From contig NZ_CP064689.1 of assembly GCF_023100945.1 (NCBI RefSeq), positions 7,174,001 to 7,238,000 of the forward strand: a stretch of DNA of 64,000 bases. Direction: 5' to 3'. This document shows positions 24,850 to 35,287 of this stretch, piece after piece. The notes below the pieces were generated by a model. The model ran no database searches. It had not been told where the DNA came from and saw nothing but the letters and a program-made list of their open reading frames with translations. Numbering within the stretch: the stretch's first letter is position 1; each line of letters opens with the position of its first letter. The DNA is from Bradyrhizobium sp. 200 (GTDB lineage Bacteria; Pseudomonadota; Alphaproteobacteria; Rhizobiales; Xanthobacteraceae). Made by a program: the position numbers and the translations under genes.

Positions 24850-25989
24850 TGGATTCCAATTTGAGATTGGACCTCAGGCTGGGGAGAGACCTTCTCCCTT
24901 CAGGCTTCATACTCGGCACACGAAAAAAGGGCCGCTTGAATGAACAAGCGGCCCAAGTCTAGGGAGAAAACGCCCAAGGAGGGCAGCGATAGCGCACGGC
25001 GCTACCGCTACGCACCAATATGCATTGGCAGTGCACAATGCAAGAGGTTGACGTGCGGATCGACGTCGGAGCACGTCTCTTGCCCAGCTTTGTTCACAAC
25101 CATTCGAACAATTTACGAAGCAAATTCGGGCCGGGAGCCCGCATTGACCCAGCACTTGGTGTAGCTGTTGGGCAAACCAGTTTCGTTATTCGCGAAACGG
25201 CGCGAGTGAGCGCTGATTGAAAAACTACAAAACTTATGCGTATCCACCGTCACCTTACCAGTGGCATCTCTCAAGAGATAAATTGCGCGCTTGACTGAAA
25301 AAGCAGAAGTCCGGCCGACCGATGAGAGTGAACAGCGCTCTTGTAAGCCGAGAGTTAAGCCTATTTTATTCGGGATCTTAGAGGGGCTTGAATCGTACGT
25401 AACGTCAGGCTGTACGACCTTCCTAGCAAAATCGGCGCCCCCGATGGCGCCACAGTGTGTTTGGGGAGAAGCAAGCGCCCGCAACCTGAGATGTCCCGAT
25501 GCCCCCATTCCTCATTCTGCTTTCAGTCTACTTTGCTTGCGTCGCGGTGTGTTGCGCCGCGCTCGCAGGGCGTTCTAATAGGCGGCGTGAGCGCTGTCGT
25601 CCGCACGCGCCTTACGTTCAGACAAGTTCCTGTTCCGAAGAACGCCCCATTTAATTACCAAAGCGGCGGGCATTCTATGAACCTTGGGAATAGAGTTGGT
25701 GTTTCCATTGAGGAGAGTTACCAGCGGGGCCCTCTAGGGCCACTCTATGCTTTGAACTACCGAATTGGCGCCGTGTTCGATATCCGTAACCACAACGACG
25801 ATACGGCGCTCAGCCAATGCCGGGCGGTAGCTGCTCTGCGCTGTCCGATCTTCCTTGTCTGGCGCACAACGATTAGCATCAGTTGCGGCATGCTGTTTGC
25901 CTTCTCCTCCCGTGGCCCGCGAACCACGGCCGGATGGCATCAACGCTCTGTTTGCTCAGAACCAGTTCGATCGCCGCAGTCTTGGGCCC
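24850..25989. other. gap of about 1.1 kb with no recognised gene
   Basis: Several short frames exist on both strands, none with a recognisable protein pattern. No RNA gene, promoter motif or long repeat was seen. Confidence 0.4.
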
Positions 25990-27522
25990 TCACCTGGTCG
26001 AGCGATTTCGCGATTTGGGCGAGATTGCTACACCTTGTTGCCACTCGTTCGGCGTTCGTCCGTCGCGGGCAACGCAAATACTAGAATCAGAAGCGACTTG
26101 CGAAGAAACGTCAGCGCAGCCGTTGAGCTTGCCCTGACTTCTATCGATTCCCGTGAATTCGTTTGATTGCAGGGTAAACCGATTCAAGTCCGTTACCGGG
26201 GCGGTCTCGAGATCGGTTGGATCGATCTGCTTCTTGAGGTTGGCCGTAAGCTTCTCGCGATCGAGTTCACCTTCCCACCAGGCGACGATCACGCAGGCGA
26301 CGCCATTTCCGCAGAGATTAGTGAGCGCTCGGCATTCGCTCATAAACTTGTCGATGCCGAGCACGATCGCCATGCCCGGCACCAGCCGCGGATCGACTAC
26401 GGCGAGCGTCGCCGCCAGCGTAACGAAGCCCGCGCCGGTGATGCCGGAGGCGCCCTTTGAGGTCAGCATGGCAACGAATAGGATGGTCAGTTGCTGGCCA
26501 AAGGCAATATTGACGCCGAGCGCCTGCGCAATGAACAGCGTCGCCAGCGTCATGTAGATGTTGGTGCCGTCGAGGTTGAACGAATATCCCGTCGGCACGA
26601 CGAGCCCGACCACCGATTTGGAGCAACCGAGACGCTCAAGCTTCTCCATCAGGGACGGCAGCGCGCTTTCCGAGGAGGAGGTCCCGAGCACGATCAGCAG
26701 TTCATCCTTGATATAGGCCAGGAACTTGAAGATCGAGAAGCCGGCTATCCGTGCGATAATGCCGAGCACGACGAACACGAACAGCGCTGCCGTGACATAG
26801 AACGTCGCGATCAGCCCGATCAGGTTGAGGATCGCACCGGAGCCGAATTTTCCGATGGTGTAGGCCATGGCGCCGAACGCGCCGATCGGCGCCGCGTGCA
26901 TCACGATCGAGATCACGCCGAACACGCCATGCGCGGCGTCGTCGATGAAAGAGCGGATGGTTTGACCGCGCTCGCCAAGGCCCATTAGCGCGAAGCCGAA
27001 CAGGATTGAGAACAACAGCACCTGCAGGATCTCGCCCTGCGCGAACGCGCCGACCACGGTGTCGGGAATGATATGCAGGATGAAGTCGACGGTCTTCTGC
27101 GCCTCCGCCTGCTTCGCGTAGTTGGCCACTGCTTGTGCGTTCGCCGCGGCGCTGCCAAATCCTGCGCCGGGCCGCACCAGATTGCCGACGATGAGGCCGA
27201 TCACCAGAGTGAAAGTGGATACAATCTCGAAATAAACCAGCGCCTTGATGCCGATGCGTCCGACCTTTTTGGCGTCCTGGATGTGCGCTATGCCCGAAAC
27301 CACCGTGCAGAAGATGATCGGCGCAATCACCATCTTGATCAGCTTGATGAAGCCATCGCCGAGCGCCTTGATCCAGTCATTGGTAGCTAGATTTGGCCAG
27401 AGCCAGCCAACGAGGGCACCGAGCATGATCGCGATCAGCACCTGACCGTAGAGGATGCGGTACCACGGTTTAGATGCGGCGGGCGCAGTCGGCGCCTTCT
27501 CCATCGCAATCGTTGCCGCCAT
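25990..27522 (-). CDS. dctA: DctA, C4-dicarboxylate:cation symporter, with an extended C-terminus
   Basis: A 510-residue membrane protein with about eight membrane segments plus re-entrant loops: [21 protein letters not shown], the serine-rich hairpin [32 protein letters not shown] and [19 protein letters not shown] are DctA signatures. It imports succinate, malate and fumarate, the main carbon given to bacteroids. The family normally ends near residue 445; here about 60 residues of unrelated sequence follow VTDLNRF, probably because the old stop was lost. AGAGGGAG lies ahead of the ATG. Confidence 0.92.
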   Translation of the reverse strand: MAATIAMEKAPTAPAASKPWYRILYGQVLIAIMLGALVGWLWPNLATNDWIKALGDGFIKLIKMVIAPIIFCTVVSGIAHIQDAKKVGRIGIKALVYFEIVSTFTLVIGLIVGNLVRPGAGFGSAAANAQAVANYAKQAEAQKTVDFILHIIPDTVVGAFAQGEILQVLLFSILFGFALMGLGERGQTIRSFIDDAAHGVFGVISIVMHAAPIGAFGAMAYTIGKFGSGAILNLIGLIATFYVTAALFVFVVLGIIARIAGFSIFKFLAYIKDELLIVLGTSSSESALPSLMEKLERLGCSKSVVGLVVPTGYSFNLDGTNIYMTLATLFIAQALGVNIAFGQQLTILFVAMLTSKGASGITGAGFVTLAATLAVVDPRLVPGMAIVLGIDKFMSECRALTNLCGNGVACVIVAWWEGELDREKLTANLKKQIDPTDLETAPVTDLNRFTLQSNEFTGIDRSQGKLNGCADVSSQVASDSSICVARDGRTPNEWQQGVAISPKSRNRSTR

Positions 27523-28325
27523 GACGTTTACTCCCTCTTGTTTTTTTCATGCATTGCCGCTTAGGCGTTGCGCAGCCTATGCGGTGATATGGACCTTCCA
27601 AATCTCGCGCTATTGCGCCTTTCACGGCGATGGGTCGATGCAAACAACCCTTCAGTCCATATTACCTTTCACGCCGCAGCGAAGCCGTCGACCGAACCCA
27701 TTCACCATCGACGCGACCGCGGTGTAGTTTTGATCAGGATTGCATGCTACAACCTGACGCTACGTGAGGTTCAAGGCATTTCAATAGTCCGCTTAACGAT
27801 ATTCTATTCTTGCCCGTCCTCGGCTCTGCGCCATCATACCGATCGCGCCACAATTCGAACTTAGGTTGATCGGCATGAAGATGCCACGACGTCAATTTCT
27901 TGACGGGAATTTTGCGCGGCATTGATCTGCTACCCTGATTGATCTCGGCTGGTGGGATTATGGAAACAGCCGTCCGCAAAGAGGGCTGGAGGATAGCGCC
28001 TGGATACGATCCAGTCGTTCGTCTGCCTCGGCCGGAAATTGGGCTCGGCTGCTCGGCCAAACCGGCAAGCTCCGGATCGACTTCCGAATGAGATCTTTGT
28101 TCCGGCGAACTATTTCCGAAGCGCCAAATGAGTAACGCAAGCGGCGTGGATGCGGCGGCATTGAGCTCGGCGTCGCTCAACTGGTCCACCAGACCGAGCA
28201 CGTGATGCCAGACATACCAGTCGGCAAAAAGGAAACGACCCCGCTATGTCTGAGCTTGATCGACCCTAACCACGACGCCCAGCATCGCCGCGGTCGCGGC
28301 AAACACTGAACGCGTACAAACCCCG
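27523..28325. other. gap of about 800 bases
   Basis: One minus-strand frame (27734-28201) contains DQLSDAELNAAASTPLALLIWRFG-like sequence, but I cannot link it to a family and the rest looks unstructured. No promoter or repeat was identified. Confidence 0.35.
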
Positions 28326-29017
28326 TTGTCCCAAGCCGGCCTAGTCTCTATTCAGGATCACCGGGTGGACCCAATGTGCGACGCTCCCCACGAATACTCC
28401 ACTCTCACTCTGCTGCTGGCGGTCTGCGTGTCCTCCGCGGTCCGGCACCTCCACATGTCCGCGACCGCCGTCGGCGTGACGCTCGGGATGTATGGTCTCG
28501 CGGCTACGCGGGTGATGCAGCGGCTCGCCTTCGGCATCGTGATCGACTCGGGCCAGTGACGGGATTCATCTCTCCAGCCGTGATGGCGCTGACCACCATC
28601 GTGCCGACGCCGCTCCTCGCGGGGGCCTCAGCTTCTTCCTGCTCAGCGCGGGCGGGATCCGATGGGTGATCTCGCGACGACGCTGCGGCAATCGGTGACG
28701 CCGCCTGCTCGGCCGCATCTTCGCGATCACTGATGAGCTATGGCGGCCGCCAGCTCGGCTCCGCGTTAGGAGCCATCGACGGCAGGCTGATGGGACGGAG
28801 ACTTGCCTCTATCTGGCGGGCCGCGATCTTCGCCGCGCAGGCGCTGCTCATCCTGCTGTCGCCCGCGGTCTCGCTGGCGCGGCAGCCGACATGGTGGGCG
28901 CGCCTGCCTGTTGTTGGTGGGCTCGCCCGCCAAACCTCATCGTTATTACGAGCCAACGGTCGCAATGACGGGCTGAGTGCGATGCATTATAGGAAACAGC
29001 TCACTACGGCCGCATGA
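28326..29017 (+). pseudogene. remnant of an MFS-type transporter
   Basis: The first frame has LLLAVCVSSAVRHLHM and GVTLGMYGLAATRVMQRLAFGIVIDSG, which resembles the loop between membrane helices 2 and 3 of major-facilitator transporters. Later pieces in other frames (AAIFAAQALLILLSPAVSLA) look like membrane helices. The pieces are in different frames with internal losses, so the gene is dead. What it carried cannot be told. Confidence 0.4.
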
Positions 29018-29219
29018 ACATAAAATCGGTGGCGGGGTCGCAATTGTCGGCCACAAAGCGCAGCTCCGACTGAACGTCAGCAACGGGCCGGCTCTCGAGA
29101 TATTTTGTGACCAGCAGACCGAGCAGCGCTCGACAAACGCTGTCAGTCGCGTGGCCGGCGCCTGTACCATCCGCAATAGCGGCAGAGAAATGGCGTGCTG
29201 CGATTTCAGTTGCTGACAT
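29004..29219 (-). CDS. small hypothetical protein
   Basis: A 71-residue protein, MSATEIAARHFSAAIADGTG followed by ATDSVCRALLGLLVTKYLESRPVADV and ending DNCDPATDFMFMRP. The regular amphipathic pattern and GGAG eight bases before the ATG support a real gene. No family is recognised. Confidence 0.5.
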   Translation of the reverse strand: MSATEIAARHFSAAIADGTGAGHATDSVCRALLGLLVTKYLESRPVADVQSELRFVADNCDPATDFMFMRP

Positions 29220-29392
29220 TCCGTGGCTCCAAATGACCAGATCACCCATTATAATCAGAAAAACCTGCAGCGCCATTGATCTTGGTCAACATGGATGGCG
29301 CCGTTCGTCCGTCGTGGTACTGAAGGCGGTCTGCTGCTCGCCATTTGCGCCCTACACGCGACGGCCACCGTCACATCTTTGGAGATATTTGA

Positions 29393-29968
29393 ATGCAGGG
29401 AGAGACCTTCCTTTGGCTGGTCCGGCATGCGGTTGTCGACTGCCCTGGAGGCACGATTCACCCTTCCGATGCTCCGGCCGATCTTGGTGATCGGACGCAT
29501 TTGGAAGCCGTGCGTAGGTGCTTGCCGCAGAACGCCCTCAGCTATGCTAGTCCGTCTCAACGAACTCTCGATACAGCGCGTGCCCTCCGGTTTGATCCGA
29601 TCTCGGTGCCTGAGTTCATGGAGCAGAGTTTCGGAGATTGGACCGGCCGACGTCACGACGATCTCGCCGCTTGCGGAGGAGAAAGCTACACGCAGTTCTG
29701 GAAGGATGCCGCTCGCTCAAGGCCACCCGGCGGCGAAAGCTTCGAAGATCAAATTGCCAGGGTTCGGCACGGGCTTCGCAAGATAGCTCCCGGTCTGGCA
29801 ACGCTCGTCGTTCATTCTGGCACCATTCGCGCTGCACTCTGCACCGCGCTCGACATCGCACCGCAAGCAGCCTTGCGCTTCGTTATCCATCCGCTGTCCA
29901 TTACGCGAATTGATCGGCTGCGGGACGATTGGCGGGTTGTGTCGGTAAATCAGAATGTCACCTTATGA
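29393..29968 (+). CDS. histidine phosphatase, alpha-ribazole phosphatase-like
   Basis: A 191-residue protein of the phosphoglycerate mutase superfamily: the catalytic RHG-type motif reads [13 protein letters not shown], followed by [28 protein letters not shown] and the second catalytic His in [12 protein letters not shown]. Its place beside cob genes suggests it removes the phosphate from alpha-ribazole phosphate or adenosylcobalamin phosphate. The RHA in place of RHG is a small deviation seen in some members. Confidence 0.8.
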   Translation: MQGETFLWLVRHAVVDCPGGTIHPSDAPADLGDRTHLEAVRRCLPQNALSYASPSQRTLDTARALRFDPISVPEFMEQSFGDWTGRRHDDLAACGGESYTQFWKDAARSRPPGGESFEDQIARVRHGLRKIAPGLATLVVHSGTIRAALCTALDIAPQAALRFVIHPLSITRIDRLRDDWRVVSVNQNVTL

Positions 29969-30100
29969 GCGGTTCGGAACCTTGGCCTGCGCGAAGGTCG
30001 TCATGCCGTTGTTCAGGGCGCATGCAAGCCGCAGGATCGGCAATGCGAGCGCGGCGCCCGATCCCTCGCCGAGCCGAAGATCCAGATTGAATAGTGGCTG
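29963..30100 (-). pseudogene. cobT: 3' remnant of cobT
   Basis: The minus strand reads [27 protein letters not shown] followed by [13 protein letters not shown] and stop. This is the extreme C-terminus of nicotinate-nucleotide:dimethylbenzimidazole phosphoribosyltransferase, which makes alpha-ribazole phosphate. The rest of the gene (about 300 residues) is missing: cobQ sequence begins at the break. A working cobT must lie elsewhere if this cluster functions. Confidence 0.65.
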
Positions 30101-30717
30101 AACATCTGGTGCGGCCTGGAGAGGTAATCCCTGGCGATGCAAAGCTTGTGATCCTGCCGGGCTCGAAGTCGACACGCGGGGATCTCGCATTCCTGCGCGC
30201 CCAAGGCTGGGACATCGATCTTCTTGCGCATCATCGTCGCGGCGGCCATGTGCTCGGCGTCTGCGGCGGTTACCAGATGCTCGGACGCCGTGTGACGGAT
30301 CCGGAGGAATCGATGGACCTGCCGGAGAAACTCCAGGCCTCGGACTCATCGACGTAACGACGGTGATGACGCCAAGCAAGACTCTAACCCGCGTCAAGGC
30401 GGTCCACGCGGCGACGAACCGGCCGATCGAGGCTTACGAGATTCACATCGGGCATACCGACGGACCGGATCGTGCACGGCCCTTTGCCTTGCTTGGCGGA
30501 GCCGGAAGGCGCGGTATCCAGCGACGGCCGCGTGTACGGCAGCTATCTGCACGGCCTGTTCGCTTCCGACAGTTTTCGCAAGACATTTCTGGCGCAACTG
30601 AACATTCCGGCCACCGATCAGCAGTACCGCGCCAGGGTGGATAGCGCGCTCGATTCGCTTGCCGATTACATCGATACCCATCTTGATGTCGAAGGCCTAC
30701 TTTCGCTTGCCCGCTGA
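30094..30717 (+). pseudogene. cobQ: 3' remnant of cobQ (cobyric acid synthase), frameshifted
   Basis: Three frames in sequence give the C-terminal glutamine-amidotransferase half of Cob[23 protein letters not shown] and [15 protein letters not shown] (with the catalytic Cys); then [17 protein letters not shown]; then GRVYGSYLHGLFASDSFRK to the stop at 30717. At least two frameshifts (near 30340 and 30500) break it and the N-terminal synthetase domain is missing. CobQ amidates four side chains of the corrin ring. Confidence 0.85.
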
Positions 30718-30727
30718 GGAACGGCGA

Positions 30728-31708
30728 TCAAAGCGAGACTGTGGCAGCAAACCGCGCCCATTCCGTCTCGTTACCCGGCAAGCCAAGCCGCAGCCATCCC
30801 GGCCTTTGCCCAAATATTCGCGACCATATCTGGCGGCGCGCGAGCTTCTGCTGCGCCGCTCGTGCGTCACCAGTTTCATACAGCCGGAACAGCGGCGTGC
30901 CGCCGGCCAATGTCCAGCCCTGCGATTGCACTTGAGCATCCAGGCGGAGGCAATCGCGCGCCAGACGCGTCGAGGTCGCGTTTGCCCAATCGCGATCCAG
31001 CAAGGCTCGCCGTCCGATCACAATCGCTGCACCCGAAATGGGCCACGGGCCGACCATGGCCCCCAACGCAGCGACATCGGCCTCACTGCCGAGCGCAAAA
31101 CCGAGGCGCAGTCCCGCAAGCCCGTAGAATTTTCCAAACGAGCGCAGGACTAACAGCCCCGGGCGTCCCGCCTCAGGGGCCAACGACAAGCCGGAAACGG
31201 CATCAGTGAAGCTCTCGTCGACGACGAGTCGACCGACGCGCGGCAAGAGCGCCAGCAGTTCGCTTGGATCAAAGCATCGGCCGTCTGGATTGTTGGGATT
31301 GACAATCACGGCGATATCCGCTCCTAGCAGCCCCTCGAGATCAAAGACCTCGACCACGTCCCAGGCTGCAGCGGAAAGAACCCCCGCATATTCGTTATAA
31401 GTCGGCGCAAGAATCCGTGCCTGACCGCGCGATGAAAGACTTGGCAACAACTGGATGGCCGCTTGTACACCACCAAGCGCCACGATTGGTGCCTTGGTGA
31501 CGTAGGCCTCTCGCGCGGCCTGATGGAGGGATTCGATATCGGATCGCGAAGGCAGCGCGCTCCAGGACCTGGGCTCCACCTCACCCACCGGATAGGGCCG
31601 CCGATTGATTCCGGTTGAGAGGTCGATCCAGTCCTGCGTGCGCCCGCCGAAGCGGAGCAAGGCAAGATCGAGATTTCCTCCATGCTCGAGCATTGACCTC
31701 TCCGTCAT
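30728..31708 (-). CDS. cobC: L-threonine-O-3-phosphate decarboxylase (CobC type)
   Basis: A 326-residue PLP enzyme of the aminotransferase I/II fold: HGGNLDLALLRFGG, DLSTGINRRPYPV, VALGGVQAAIQLLP, VNPNNPDGR and the PLP lysine in VLRSFGKFYGLAGLRLGF. It makes (R)-1-amino-2-propanol phosphate, the linker of the cobalamin nucleotide loop. It overlaps the cobD stop by four bases (ATGA), so the two are translated together. Confidence 0.9.
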   Translation of the reverse strand: MTERSMLEHGGNLDLALLRFGGRTQDWIDLSTGINRRPYPVGEVEPRSWSALPSRSDIESLHQAAREAYVTKAPIVALGGVQAAIQLLPSLSSRGQARILAPTYNEYAGVLSAAAWDVVEVFDLEGLLGADIAVIVNPNNPDGRCFDPSELLALLPRVGRLVVDESFTDAVSGLSLAPEAGRPGLLVLRSFGKFYGLAGLRLGFALGSEADVAALGAMVGPWPISGAAIVIGRRALLDRDWANATSTRLARDCLRLDAQVQSQGWTLAGGTPLFRLYETGDARAAQQKLARRQIWSRIFGQRPGWLRLGLPGNETEWARFAATVSL

Positions 31709-32676
31709 GCGAAAGCCAAAATCGCAAGCGCACCGGCCAATAGAACCATGGCGCGGACATAGAGCATCAGCCCTTGCCGGATGTCTGCGGCGAGCGGATC
31801 GCGTGCGCCCTCGTTGAGCCAGGATTCGTCGGCGATGCTTCCGTGATAGACTCGCGGCCCACTGAGCCGCGCGCCCAGCGCGCCGGCCATCGCTGCTTCC
31901 GGCCAGCCGGCATTGATCGAGCGGTGACGGTTCGCATCACGCGCCATGCAAGACAACGAGTTCGAAGGGCGCGCCGCCAGCAGCACAAACAGCAAGCCGG
32001 TAAGACGCGCTGGTATGAAATTTGCGAGATCGTCGATGCGCGCGGCAGCCCAACCGAAATCTTCGTGGCGCATCGTGCGATGGCCGATCATGGAATCGAG
32101 TGTATTGATCGCCTTGTAACCGACGATGCCTGGCAGCCCGAACAACGCCCCCCAGAACACGGGCGCCACAATGGCGTCGGAAGCGTTCTCGGCGAGGCTC
32201 TCGATGGCTGCGCGCGCAATGCCCGCTTCATCGAGAGCTGCGGGATCGCGTCCGACGATCTGCGCGACCGCCGAGCGTGCGGCTGCGATATCACCGTATT
32301 GCAAGGTGTGAGCAACAGCGGCAACATGATCATAGAGAGAACGCAGCGCAACCAAGGGCCATGCGAGAATTCCCAGGAACACAACGCGGCTCCAATCAAA
32401 GACAAGCGCAAGTTGGATTGCCCATCCAATGCCGGCCGAAACTCCAATCACGAAGGTCGCTACGGCTGCGCCAGCAATGCGCCGGACTCCAGAAGGGTCG
32501 ATGGTCCTGTTAAGGCTAATATCGAGGATGTTGATCAGCCTGCCGAGCCAGGTGACGGGATGACCGACGCGCGCGAACAGTCCATTGGGCCAGCCCAACA
32601 AGGCGTCCACCATCATTGCCATCGCCATCGCTCCCGCAAAGCCCATTCGTCGTCTCCCGTCTGGCTCCTGATGCAC
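31705..32676 (-). CDS. cobD: adenosylcobinamide-phosphate synthase (CobD/CbiB)
   Basis: A 323-residue membrane protein: DALLGWPNGLFARVGHPVTWLGRLI, GRDPAALDEAGIARAAIESLAENASDAIVAPVFW, and HEDFGWAAARIDDLANFIPARLT are the family signatures. It joins the aminopropanol (phosphate) linker to adenosylcobyric acid. It is divergent from cobP. Confidence 0.93.
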   Translation of the reverse strand: MHQEPDGRRRMGFAGAMAMAMMVDALLGWPNGLFARVGHPVTWLGRLINILDISLNRTIDPSGVRRIAGAAVATFVIGVSAGIGWAIQLALVFDWSRVVFLGILAWPLVALRSLYDHVAAVAHTLQYGDIAAARSAVAQIVGRDPAALDEAGIARAAIESLAENASDAIVAPVFWGALFGLPGIVGYKAINTLDSMIGHRTMRHEDFGWAAARIDDLANFIPARLTGLLFVLLAARPSNSLSCMARDANRHRSINAGWPEAAMAGALGARLSGPRVYHGSIADESWLNEGARDPLAADIRQGLMLYVRAMVLLAGALAILAFA

Positions 32677-32770
32677 AAGAATTCTGGATCAAGGCAAGCC
32701 CATTTCGCCTGATTCGTCTTTGTGTTTGTCAGAGATTGGTGATTAGTGCTGGCCTTAAACGGAGGACGTC

Positions 32771-33274
32771 ATGGCTATCATACTCATCACGGGCGGCGCC
32801 CGATCCGGCAAAAGCCGACGCGCAGAAGTCCGCGTCTGCGCCTTTTCGGGGCAACCCTTCTATATTGCCACGGCAGAGGCGCTCGACAAAGAAATGGGCG
32901 AGCGAATAGCAAGGCATAGGGCGCGGCGAGGAAAGGAATGGATCGAGCGCGAGGTTCCGCTCGATCTCGTGCAGGCGCTGGTCGAAACAGATGGCCGCGG
33001 TGCAAGGCTGGTCGATTGTCTCACGCTCTGGCTGTCGAACCTGCTCCACGCGGAGCGGAACTGGTTGCAAGAGGCTTCGCTGCTCGCTGACGTGCTCGCC
33101 CGGCAACGCAGCCCGGTCATCATGGTTACGAACGAGGTTGGGCTCGGCATCGTGCCAGACAATGCGTTGGCGCGCGCATTCCGGGACGCGGCAGGTATCC
33201 TGAACCAGACGATTGCCTCCGTTGCGGACGAAGTCGAACTCGTGGTCGCAGGATTGCCGATGAAGCTGAAGTAG
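32771..33274 (+). CDS. cobP: adenosylcobinamide kinase/guanylyltransferase (CobP/CobU)
   Basis: A 167-residue protein with P-loop ITGGARSGKSRRAE, then PFYIATAEALDKEMGERIARH, VDCLTLWLSNLL and VTNEVGLGIVPDNALARAFRD. It phosphorylates adenosylcobinamide and then adds GMP to give adenosylcobinamide-GDP. It is followed 34 bases later by cobS. Confidence 0.94.
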   Translation: MAIILITGGARSGKSRRAEVRVCAFSGQPFYIATAEALDKEMGERIARHRARRGKEWIEREVPLDLVQALVETDGRGARLVDCLTLWLSNLLHAERNWLQEASLLADVLARQRSPVIMVTNEVGLGIVPDNALARAFRDAAGILNQTIASVADEVELVVAGLPMKLK

Positions 33275-33308
33275 CTCCGCTAGTTGCTGGGTACAGGGCT
33301 GAAGACAC

Positions 33309-34097
33309 ATGTATCATTTCAAGCTTCTCAGGGGCATCGTCACTGACCTGAGAAATGCCATCTCGTTCTCCACGATCCTGCCTTTCGGGCCGGCGAAGCC
33401 GGTTAGCGGTGGCGATGTTGCCCGCGCGGGCTGGGCGTTGCCGATGGCCGGACTGCTGGTGGGTATTACAGGAGCTGCGGTCTATTGGATCGCGCGCGAG
33501 GTCGGTTTGACATCTGGGCCCGCCGCCATGCTGGCGCTGGCGGCCACGGTCCTTTTAACCGGCGCAATGCACGAGGACGGTTTTGCCGATACCGCCGACG
33601 GCTTCGGCGGCGGCCGGACGCGCGAGAGAAAGCTCGAGATCATGCGGGATAGCCGGATCGGCACTTACGGCGCGTGCGCGCTGATTGGATCCCTTACCTT
33701 GCGATGGAGCGCGCTGGAAGCGATGGGCGAGCCAAAATCGATTGCGGCTGCGCTTTCGGTTGCACATGCGGCGGCACGCGCCGGCTTGCCCGCTTTCATG
33801 TGGCTGATCCCGCCGGCGCGATCGGACGGGCTTTCGGCCGGAGCCGGACGACCGCCGGGGCGAAGTGCGGCCCTTGCATTTGCTCTTGGGGCTCTTTGCC
33901 TGATCTTCGGTTTCGGGCCGAGCAAGGCGATGATCGGAGTGATTTTGCTGTCACTGGTCGGGCTGATGCTGGCGTGGCTTGCCACAAGACAGGTCGGAGG
34001 ACAGACAGGTGATATACTAGGTGCGTTTGAGCAGATTGGCGAGATCGCGATTTTGCTGATGGCGGCCGCCCTGCCCCACACGGAACTGCGACCCTGA
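33309..34097 (+). CDS. cobS: adenosylcobinamide-GDP ribazoletransferase (CobS/CobV)
   Basis: A 262-residue membrane protein: AISFSTILPFGPAKPVSG, GAMHEDGFADTADGFGGGRTRERKLEIMRDSRIGTYGA is the strongly conserved active-site region. It joins alpha-ribazole(-phosphate) to the activated corrinoid, completing cobalamin. Its stop overlaps the bluB start (TGATG). Confidence 0.95.
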   Translation: MYHFKLLRGIVTDLRNAISFSTILPFGPAKPVSGGDVARAGWALPMAGLLVGITGAAVYWIAREVGLTSGPAAMLALAATVLLTGAMHEDGFADTADGFGGGRTRERKLEIMRDSRIGTYGACALIGSLTLRWSALEAMGEPKSIAAALSVAHAAARAGLPAFMWLIPPARSDGLSAGAGRPPGRSAALAFALGALCLIFGFGPSKAMIGVILLSLVGLMLAWLATRQVGGQTGDILGAFEQIGEIAILLMAAALPHTELRP

Positions 34098-34729
34098 TGG
34101 TCTCATTCGACGAAACTTTTCGCCGGCAACTGCACGAGCTCTTTGTGTGGCGCCGCGATGTGCGGCGCTTTCGTCACGATCCTCTGCCGAGCGGTGCCAT
34201 GGAGTGGCTCATTGAGATCGCCTGCCTTTCTCCTTCGGTCGGCCTGAGTCAGCCTTGGCGCTTCATCATCATCGAAGACAAGGCGAGGCGCAGCGCTGTA
34301 GTCGAGGACTTCAAGACCTGCAACGCCGATGCGCTGCATTCTTATTCAAGCGAACGCGGCGCGCAGTACACTACCCTGAAGCTCGCCGGCCTCGAAGAGG
34401 CGCCGGGTCATCTGGCCGTTTTCGCGGACAAGGCAAGCGATCTCGGTCATGGCCTCGGGCGTGCAACGATGCCGGAAACTATCGAATATTCCGTTGCCGC
34501 AGCCATCTGCTGCATGTGGCTCGCTGCACGCGCAGAAGGCATCGGACTAGGCTGGGTGTCGATCCTGAATCCGGATCGCATCCACGAGATTCTTGAAGTG
34601 CCGGAGTCCTGGAAATTCATTGGCTATCTCTGCGTGGGCTATCCCCAGCTGGAGTTTGATCGACCCGAACTTGAACGCGCCAACTGGGAACATCGCCGAA
34701 CGTCGAAGGAGTTTACGATTAGACGCTAA
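34097..34729 (+). CDS. bluB: BluB, 5,6-dimethylbenzimidazole synthase
   Basis: A 210-residue nitroreductase-fold flavin enzyme: FVWRRDVRRFRHDPLP, ACLSPSVGLSQPWRFIIIED, GRATMPETIEYSVAAAICCMWLAARAEGIGLGWVSIL and the end ERANWEHRRTSKEF are specific to BluB. It breaks reduced FMN with oxygen to make the lower ligand of B12. In rhizobia bluB is needed for symbiosis. It is translationally coupled to cobS. Confidence 0.95.
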   Translation: MVSFDETFRRQLHELFVWRRDVRRFRHDPLPSGAMEWLIEIACLSPSVGLSQPWRFIIIEDKARRSAVVEDFKTCNADALHSYSSERGAQYTTLKLAGLEEAPGHLAVFADKASDLGHGLGRATMPETIEYSVAAAICCMWLAARAEGIGLGWVSILNPDRIHEILEVPESWKFIGYLCVGYPQLEFDRPELERANWEHRRTSKEFTIRR

Positions 34730-35287
34730 CCCATCGCGGGCGCAATTACCGCGGCTTTGTGCTCCGAGGATTCGGACGTCTCCTTTGAGAGAGCCTCCAC
34801 GCAGAAATGGACCAATGACTTGTCGCGCGACGCGAACTTTTACGCGACTTTCCTAACCACTGGACGACAACGAGATCCATGAATGCCGCTATGACCGTGA
34901 GAGCGACCATCATGGCATCCAGTGACGTGTCAATGCTCGCGACCCGCGCCAATCACTGCGATGCGGACCGCCGTTAAGGCACTTTCGTAAGTCAAGGATT
35001 GCAGCATGGGGCTTCGGCCGAATAGCACTTCCGGCGCATCGTTCCTCGCGCCCCCGACCATCAGGACCTTGCCCCCCGCCGTTTGGCGTTTGGTCGTCGG
35101 ATTCCGGATTTTTTCATCATCTGCGCAAGGATTTGCGCGCAAGATCGACTGCGACCAGCAACGCATTGAGCATAACCAACGTCGAGGAGCATGACATGTC
35201 TGCGGCCGGACCGGAATCAGCGGTTTGCCAAGGAAGACCAGGTCGGGACACTTGGGGCAGAACCTCTGGCTCGCCGCCGCCTACAAC
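34730..35287. other. decayed stretch downstream of fixO remnant
   Basis: About 560 bases with short broken minus-strand pieces (MLNALLVAVDLARKSLR and DAMMVALTVIAAFMDLVVVQWLG) that look like membrane or helical protein parts. In an intact locus fixQ and fixP would be expected here, but I cannot recognise either. Confidence 0.35.

Noticed and set aside
32677..32770. Cobalamin riboswitch between cobD and cobP
   Set aside because: The gap is only about 95 bases and I could not see the B12-box pattern.
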